Of a stretch of DNA of 10,439 nucleotides, positions 6,260 to 10,439 are shown in pieces; the first letter of the stretch is position 1, and each line of letters begins with the position of its first letter. The translations under genes and the position numbers were made by a program. Below the pieces are notes generated by a model. The model did not search any database, was not told where the DNA came from, and saw nothing but the letters and a program-made list of their open reading frames with translations. The DNA is taken from assembly GCA_963603285.1 (NCBI GenBank), contig CAVCMG010000057.1:1-10439 (forward strand), in the 5' to 3' direction. The DNA is from UBA11957 sp963603285 (lineage in GTDB: Bacteria > Bacillota > Clostridia > Lachnospirales > Lachnospiraceae).

Positions 6260-7528
6260 ATGCGAAAGAGAAAGATCATGGCGGTATTTCTTTCTGCTGT
6301 GCTTACGGTTTCCTTTGCGGTGAACTGTTATGCAGAGACGACGCAGGAGCAGATCGACAGTAAGAAAGCCCAGCAGAAGGAGACACAGGCGGATTATCAG
6401 AATGCGCAGAAGACGTTAAAGGATCTGCAGAGTAAGAAGAATGACAAGGAAGCGTATCTGACGGAGCTGAATGACCAGATGGCGAAGCTGAAGGACAATC
6501 TGGCGGATCTGCAGAAGCAGTACGATGACAAGCAGGTGGAGCTGGACGGTGTGCTGTCGGAGCTGGATAGTGCCGAGGCGGACAGGCAGCAGCAGTATGA
6601 GGATATGAAGCTCAGAATCCAGTATATGTATGAAAATGATATGAAATCTTCGTATCTGGATATGCTGCTCAGTGCGGACAGTTTTGGTGATTTTTTGAAT
6701 AAGGCGGAGAATATATCGGCGATCACTTCCTATGACCGGGATATGCTGCAAAGGTATGAAGAGACGGTGCAGCTGGTGCAGGAGAAAGAGGAGAAGGTTA
6801 AGGAAGAGCAGGCGGCTATTGAGACTTTACAGAGTGAATATGAGAAGAAGGAGGAGGCTGTAGAGGATCTTGTGGAGGATACATATATCCAGATCCGCCA
6901 GTATGAGTCGGAGATCCAGGATAGTCAGACGAATGTTTCTTCTTTGCTGAAACAGATCAACAGTCAGGAGGATGAGCTGAACAGTCTGCTGAAAAAGCAG
7001 AAGGATGAGCAGGCGGCTGCGAAGAAAGCGGCGGAAGCCAAGGCTGCGGCGGAGAAAAAGGCTGCGGAGGAACAGGCGGCGGCAAAGGCAGCAAAAAAGG
7101 AGGCTGCGACGAAGAAGAGTGAGCTGGCAGGGCCGGAGGTGATCGATCAGTCGGCGAAAGCGGATACGTCGCAGAGTGAGGCAAAGGATATATCGGCCGA
7201 TGCTAAGAAGAAAACGCAGGATGAGAAGAAGGAGAGTACGTCATCCTCGGGGGAATATCTGGGGCATTTTAAACTGACGGCGTATTGTCCGTGTGTGAAA
7301 TGCTGTGGTAAGTCGGATGGTATTACGGCCAGCGGGACGAAGGCGACGGCTGGTCGGACAGTGGCCATGGGCGGGGTTCCGCTGGGGACGAAGATCAGTA
7401 TTAATGGTAAGATATATACTGTGGAGGATCGTGGTACGGTGTATGGACATGTGGATATTTTCTTTAATTCACACAGTGAGGCGCTGCAGTTTGGGAAACG
7501 GTATGCGGATGTGTATCTGGTGAATTGA
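6260..7528 (+). CDS. Secreted coiled-coil cell-wall protein with C-terminal 3D domain (probable peptidoglycan lytic enzyme)
   Basis: A 422-residue exported protein. Residues 1-25 are a signal peptide (basic MRKRK, hydrophobic core, cleavage after CYA). Residues about 28-245 are a long charged coiled coil like the N-terminal region of CwlO/PcsB hydrolases, which in that family keeps the enzyme in check and contacts FtsEX. Residues about 250-285 are an Ala/Lys/Glu-rich linker, followed by a Ser/Lys-rich spacer. Residues 333-422 are a 3D domain, a double-psi beta barrel related to the MltA lytic transglycosylase fold and found in YocH and clostridial spore/wall proteins: CPCVKCC at 343-349, GITASGTKATAGRT at 354-367, VEDRG at 388-392 and HVDIFF at 397-402. 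Of the three aspartates that name the family, D390 and D399 are present, but the first is replaced by the MGG of AMGGVPLGT. GAGGTG precedes the ATG by four bases. Likely activity is cleavage of glycan strands; this is not shown by sequence alone. The upstream WalR-like site supports a wall role. Confidence 0.85.
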   Translation: MRKRKIMAVFLSAVLTVSFAVNCYAETTQEQIDSKKAQQKETQADYQNAQKTLKDLQSKKNDKEAYLTELNDQMAKLKDNLADLQKQYDDKQVELDGVLSELDSAEADRQQQYEDMKLRIQYMYENDMKSSYLDMLLSADSFGDFLNKAENISAITSYDRDMLQRYEETVQLVQEKEEKVKEEQAAIETLQSEYEKKEEAVEDLVEDTYIQIRQYESEIQDSQTNVSSLLKQINSQEDELNSLLKKQKDEQAAAKKAAEAKAAAEKKAAEEQAAAKAAKKEAATKKSELAGPEVIDQSAKADTSQSEAKDISADAKKKTQDEKKESTSSSGEYLGHFKLTAYCPCVKCCGKSDGITASGTKATAGRTVAMGGVPLGTKISINGKIYTVEDRGTVYGHVDIFFNSHSEALQFGKRYADVYLVN

Positions 7529-7546
7529 GAGTGGTGAGGGACGGAC

Positions 7547-7822
7547 GGATGCTCTGACGAAAAGCCGGTGGTCTGTCTGCTCTCTGGAAAATCCCGACGC
7601 TTGGGCGATGGTTCTAAGCCAAAAGAGGCCGTGTATAAAAGGTACCGGATGCATTCGCCGTGTTTTCTGATGAAAACACAGCTCAAGGCATCCGCATCTG
7701 CCGTCTGGGAGACGACAGATGCCCTTTTATACGCGGCCTCTTTTGCCTAAGAACCAGTCAGCCCGCGCTTTAGGGATTTTCCAGAGAGCAGACAGACCAC
7801 CGGCTTTTCGCCAGAGGCATCC
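7547..7822. repeat. 276-bp near-perfect inverted repeat with two central hairpins (three-way junction)
   Basis: The outer arm has GGATGC-TCTG at 7547-7556 matching 7812-7822 with one bulged base. It continues into a perfect 38-bp block (7558-7595 with 7773-7810). After a partly paired internal loop (7596-7609 against 7756-7772) comes a 33-bp block with 30 matches (7610-7642 with 7723-7755), one mismatch being a G-T pair. The 80-base centre folds into two hairpins. The first has GGATGC at 7647-7652 pairing with 7688-7693, capped by GTGTTTTC-TGAT-GAAAACAC (7660-7679). The second is 7694-7700 with 7716-7722 plus CGTCT-GGG-AGACG (7702-7714). No obvious target-site duplication flanks it, and no protein is encoded. 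It is MITE-like in size and symmetry, or a structured RNA. Together with 7861-7887 it is the only notable content of the gap 7529-7889. Confidence 0.9.
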
Positions 7823-7860
7823 TGGCTTTTGGGAGAGGTGGCAGGGTGGAGAGGGGTGTA

Positions 7861-7887
7861 GCACAGGGCGGGCTGCGCCTGCTGTGC
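7861..7887. terminator. GC-rich hairpin between convergent genes, possible weak terminator
   Basis: GCACAG (7861-7866) pairs with CTGTGC (7882-7887), and GGCG (7867-7870) with CGCC (7876-7879), with a two-base bulge and a five-base loop. It ends three bases past the stop of the minus-strand regulator. Neither strand has a T run, so it is not a canonical intrinsic terminator. Confidence 0.4.
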
Positions 7888-7889
7888 GG

Positions 7890-8666
7890 TTAGGTTTGTA
7901 GCTGAAATTCTAAGGTTACTTTGTCGTATTTATAGGTGTCGGGGGACATACTGGAAATTATGACTTTTGTATTGCTGTGGTTCAGCAATTTTTGAGGAAA
8001 TATTTCAAGGGGATCGGAGTGGGTTTCACGGGGTTCCTGAAAACATAAATAATTTCCGGCATTTAACTTTTGTACAATGGGAGAATCAGCAGGCAGAACT
8101 TCCAAAAACATAGTTGGTCCTGTAAATTTTCCATTGCCGTAAGCAGAGATGATGCCGTGCGGAAAAGATGCCTGTAAATTTTGTTCTCTGGCGAGAGAAA
8201 ATAAGTGACTTAAATTTTTTTCATATTCTTTTGCACTCATGATTGTTTCACAGGGAATCGAAATATAATACCGTTCAAAAATATAGCGGGAATAATAGCC
8301 GTTGCGTCCAAGAAAGGTTTTCTGGGCGTTGATGTGTTGCAATGTCCGATTGATGGAATCAATGCTGGATTCTATTTTTCGGATTTTTTCTTTGGCAAGC
8401 TTTTTGCCGTCTTTTAATAAATATTCAAATTCAAGTTCTCCATTAGCATTCACATAATTTTTTAAATCTTTGAGTGGAATACCAAGATCAATACAGAGAA
8501 TGATTGTATCCAGTATCATGATCTGCTCTAAAGAATAGTAACGGTATCCACTTTCCGGGTTAATATAGGCCGGGACTAAAATTCCAAGTTTTTCATAGTA
8601 GCGTAATGACTGGACATTGATATTTCTCAGCTTTGCAAGTTCTCCAATGGATAAAAATTTATTCAA
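7890..8666 (-). CDS. MerR-family transcriptional regulator with effector-binding domain
   Basis: A cytosolic regulator of 258 residues in the drug-sensing (BmrR/TipA-like) branch of MerR. Residues 4-72 are the winged helix-turn-helix: FLSIGELAKLRNINVQSLRYY is the recognition part, followed by GILVPAYINPESGYRYYS. Residues about 78-118 form the dimerising coiled coil. Residues about 130-258 look like a GyrI-like ligand-binding domain (RYYISIPCETIM, FLEVLPADSPIVQKLNAGNYL). No Cys pattern for metal sensing is seen, which favours an organic ligand. The start is TTG at 8664-8666: GGAGG (8673-8677 on this strand) is seven bases upstream, and no ATG is better placed. It is divergent from a MATE pump gene whose promoter has the 19-bp spacer of MerR-activated promoters, so it probably activates the pump on drug binding. 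Confidence 0.9.
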   Translation of the reverse strand: MNKFLSIGELAKLRNINVQSLRYYEKLGILVPAYINPESGYRYYSLEQIMILDTIILCIDLGIPLKDLKNYVNANGELEFEYLLKDGKKLAKEKIRKIESSIDSINRTLQHINAQKTFLGRNGYYSRYIFERYYISIPCETIMSAKEYEKNLSHLFSLAREQNLQASFPHGIISAYGNGKFTGPTMFLEVLPADSPIVQKLNAGNYLCFQEPRETHSDPLEIFPQKLLNHSNTKVIISSMSPDTYKYDKVTLEFQLQT

Positions 8667-8709
8667 AATGAGCCTCCATAACTATATATACATAATAAGG
8701 TTTTTGAAT

Positions 8710-8738
8710 ATTATAAAAAACCATGCACGTTTTATCAA
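8710..8738 (-). promoter_or_regulatory. Sigma-A promoter of the MerR-family regulator gene
   Basis: On the minus strand TTGATA (8733-8738), exactly 17 bp, then a perfect TATAAT (8710-8715). Transcription would start near 8703 and leave a leader of about 37 bases before the TTG start. It does not overlap the pump promoter, so the regulator is probably made constitutively. Confidence 0.8.
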
Positions 8739-8770
8739 GAAAATATGAAAGAATATTTTGAATGATATGC

Positions 8771-8801
8771 TTGACTCTATGATAATCATATAGTTTAAGA
8801 T
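8771..8801 (+). promoter_or_regulatory. MerR-type promoter/operator of the MATE pump gene
   Basis: TTGACT (8771-8776) and TAAGAT (8796-8801) are 19 bp apart, too long for unaided RNA polymerase and characteristic of promoters that MerR proteins untwist. The spacer carries a dyad, ACTCTAT (8774-8780) and ATATAGT (8788-8794), six of seven positions symmetrical around a seven-base centre, as expected for the operator of the divergent regulator. Confidence 0.75.
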
Positions 8802-8839
8802 GCAATATGAAATTGAAAATCATGGAGGTTAGAAAAATA

Positions 8840-10231
8840 ATGAGTTCAAAAGAAACGGAAAAAAATCCGCTTGCAGAGGCTCCGCTTGGCAGTTTGATGA
8901 TGAAATATGCCATCCCCAGTGTTGTAGCTCTGGTTGTGAATGCATTGTATAACATTGTCGATCAGATATTTATAGGATGGGGCGTTGGTACATTAGGTAA
9001 CAGTGCAACGAATGTAATATTCCCGCTAAATATGGTTGTTATGGCGCTGGCCTTGCTGCTGGGAGATGGCGGTGCGGCCTATTTAAGTCTGGAACTGGGA
9101 CGGGGAAACCAAAAGAAAGCAGAAAAAGGTGTAAACAATACATTTTCATGGCTGATCATTGTGGGAATTGTTTTTTGCATCATCTGTGTAATATTTCTGA
9201 AACCAATGACAGCTTTGTTTGGAGCAACACCGGATAATCTTACGTTTGCACTGGAGTATGGGAAAATTGTTATTCTGGGATTTCCGTTTGTCATTGTTGG
9301 CTGTGGTATGTGTTCTCTGATACGTGCAGACGGTACGCCTCAGCTCACAATGATTGCGATGATCGTAGGCTGTCTGTCGAATGTGGTTCTGGATGCAGTA
9401 TTTGTCCTTGGCTTTGGATGGGGAATGAAAGGTGCAGCATTTGCAACAGTGATCGGTCAGATCTTAAACTTTGCGATCAGTATGTGGTATGTTCCAAGAT
9501 TCAAAACAGTGAAAATATCTATAAAGGCAATGAAACCGGAATTTGGCATGTTAAAGAAAATGGCAGGTTTCGGAGTGTCCAGTTTTGTGTCTCAGATAGC
9601 GATTGCGATTATTATGACGGTAATGAATTATTATCTTGTTCATTGCGGAATGAATTCTGCATATGGTGCGGATATTCCACTGGCAGCGTTTGGCATTGTT
9701 ATGAAATTTAATACGATTCTGATTTCGATTGTAACGGGGATTGGAACAGGTGCACAGCCGATTGTGGGATACAATTATGGCAGGGCTGATTATAAAAGGG
9801 TAAAGAAAACTTTCGGAATTGCAGTAAAATCAGCAACCATGTTCGCCGTTATTTTCTTTATTATTTTTCAGGTATTTCCGGGAGCTCTTACAGCTATGTT
9901 TGGAAACCAGGGAGAACTGTACACGGAATTCTCCATTATGTCATTCCGCATTTTTACATTGCTGTGTTTCCTGAATGGCTTTCAGACAGTCGCTGCAATT
10001 TACTTCCAGTCTATTGGAAAACCCGTAGTATCCGGTGCAATTTCTTTAAGCCGTCAGATTGTATTCCTGATTCCTGCGGTAATGATTTTGTGCAGGTATA
10101 TAGGAATCAAAGGTGTGTTGTGGGCTGGCCCTGTAGCGGATGGTCTGGCATTTATTTTTGCCCTTGCGTTAATTCTTGCGGAGATGAAGAAGATAAATCA
10201 CCTGGAGCAAAAGGGAGGTGTGAAAAAATAA
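8840..10231 (+). CDS. MATE family multidrug efflux transporter, MepA-like
   Basis: An inner-membrane cation-coupled antiporter of the multidrug and toxic compound extrusion family; it expels drugs or metabolites. From the ATG at 8840 it has 463 residues, a normal length, with about 12 membrane segments in two halves. Family hallmarks are MMKYAIPSVVALVVNALYNI with D41 (residues 20-41, first segment), GDGGAAYLSLELGRGN at 75-90, RADGTPQ at 162-168, and in the second half GIGTGAQPIVGYNYGRADY at 300-318, then FQSIGKP. The in-frame ATG at 8807 was rejected as start: it lies where transcription should begin from the MerR-type promoter, while 8840 has GGAGG at 8824-8828. Control by the divergent MerR protein is likely. 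The substrate cannot be told from sequence. Confidence 0.9.
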   Translation: MSSKETEKNPLAEAPLGSLMMKYAIPSVVALVVNALYNIVDQIFIGWGVGTLGNSATNVIFPLNMVVMALALLLGDGGAAYLSLELGRGNQKKAEKGVNNTFSWLIIVGIVFCIICVIFLKPMTALFGATPDNLTFALEYGKIVILGFPFVIVGCGMCSLIRADGTPQLTMIAMIVGCLSNVVLDAVFVLGFGWGMKGAAFATVIGQILNFAISMWYVPRFKTVKISIKAMKPEFGMLKKMAGFGVSSFVSQIAIAIIMTVMNYYLVHCGMNSAYGADIPLAAFGIVMKFNTILISIVTGIGTGAQPIVGYNYGRADYKRVKKTFGIAVKSATMFAVIFFIIFQVFPGALTAMFGNQGELYTEFSIMSFRIFTLLCFLNGFQTVAAIYFQSIGKPVVSGAISLSRQIVFLIPAVMILCRYIGIKGVLWAGPVADGLAFIFALALILAEMKKINHLEQKGGVKK

Positions 10232-10339
10232 ATGGCACATTATGCAAGTAAATGTATCCATTGCACAGATTCGCAGAAGAAGTGTGTGTATAATGGGTCA
10301 GTTGTCAAGACAAAAATTCGTCCTTTTCTTAATGAATAA
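10232..10339 (+). CDS. Small Cys-containing ORF directly after the MATE gene (hypothetical, 35 aa)
   Basis: The ATG follows the pump's TAA with no gap (TAAATG), so it could be translated by coupling. A GGAGG at 10214-10218 lies 13 bases upstream, rather far. The product is 35 residues with C8, C11 and C18 (KCIHCTDSQKKC, a CxxC plus one Cys), then a basic tail RPFLNE. The CxxC could bind metal, but with only three Cys (and H3/H10) this is a guess. It may also be the head of a broken gene. I do not recognise it. Confidence 0.35.
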   Translation: MAHYASKCIHCTDSQKKCVYNGSVVKTKIRPFLNE

Positions 10340-10387
10340 GTATCCGATTAGGAGGAGCCTTTCAGCTCCATTGGTTACAGCATCTCC

Positions 10388-10439
10388 TCAGGCTACTTCC
10401 TTTGCGGCTTCGTAGAGCTGTACGGGAAAATACTTGCTT
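10388..10439 (-). CDS. C-terminal end of an unidentified minus-strand ORF, cut by the window edge
   Basis: On the minus strand an open frame enters from the right edge and ends at TGA (10388-10390) with SKYFPVQLYEAAKEVA. The amphipathic, protein-like composition is the only support; 16 residues are too few to name a family. A small hairpin, GGAGC-CTTTCA-GCTCC (about 10354-10369), lies downstream of it without a T run. Confidence 0.3.
   Translation of the reverse strand, partial: SKYFPVQLYEAAKEVA

Noticed and set aside
7547..7822. Invertible promoter switch or CRISPR-like array
   Set aside because: The arms are separated by hairpins rather than a promoter, there is no recombinase gene nearby, and no spacer-repeat periodicity exists.
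7831..7872. Clustered G tracts suggesting a G-quadruplex
   Set aside because: Loops between GGG tracts are long (about 6-10 bases) and the last tracts are part of the better-supported hairpin at 7861-7887.
7568..7901. Two plus-strand short frames within the long inverted repeat
   Set aside because: They simply read the two arms of the repeat and lack ribosome sites or protein-like features.
8659..8955. Minus-strand frame across the MerR/MATE intergenic region
   Set aside because: It overlaps both divergent promoters and the starts of both real genes; the composition is that of AT-rich non-coding DNA.
9310..9711. Plus-strand 133-codon frame inside the MATE gene
   Set aside because: Out-of-frame shadow rich in Cys and Ser; the MATE frame is unambiguous.

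Overview
The window looks like chromosomal DNA of a gut-type Clostridia member, most likely Lachnospiraceae. This is inferred from strong GGAGG ribosome sites, GTG and TTG starts, extended -10 promoters, intrinsic terminators and the gene families present. I did not recognise the species. No rRNA, tRNA or CRISPR array was seen.

Left part (1-3246): an aminodeoxychorismate lyase-like class IV aminotransferase (folate branch) enters from the left edge and ends at an intrinsic terminator. A two-gene stress-signalling operon follows: an ECF sigma factor whose stop overlaps (ATGA) the start of a membrane-anchored putative anti-sigma factor with a large extracellular part. It ends at a strong terminator.

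Middle part (3247-6126): a PucR-type regulator and a uroporphyrinogen-decarboxylase/MtaA-like corrinoid methyltransferase-family protein each have their own sigma-A-like promoter. The regulator may control the methyltransferase in response to a methylated substrate, but that rests only on adjacency. A long-armed terminator with a 48-nt apical region closes this part.

Cell-wall part (6127-7889): a secreted coiled-coil protein with a C-terminal 3D (double-psi barrel) domain, of the CwlO/PcsB/YocH kind, is preceded by a WalR-box-like direct repeat. Downstream lies the most striking non-coding structure here: a 276-bp near-perfect inverted repeat (7547-7822) with two further hairpins at its centre, forming a three-way-junction or cruciform element.

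Right part (7890-10439): a divergent MerR-family regulator and MATE efflux pump share an intergenic region. It holds an ordinary promoter for the regulator and a 19-bp-spacer promoter overlapping a dyad for the pump, the standard architecture of MerR-activated drug-efflux loci. A tiny Cys-containing ORF directly follows the pump, and the tail of a minus-strand ORF enters from the right edge.
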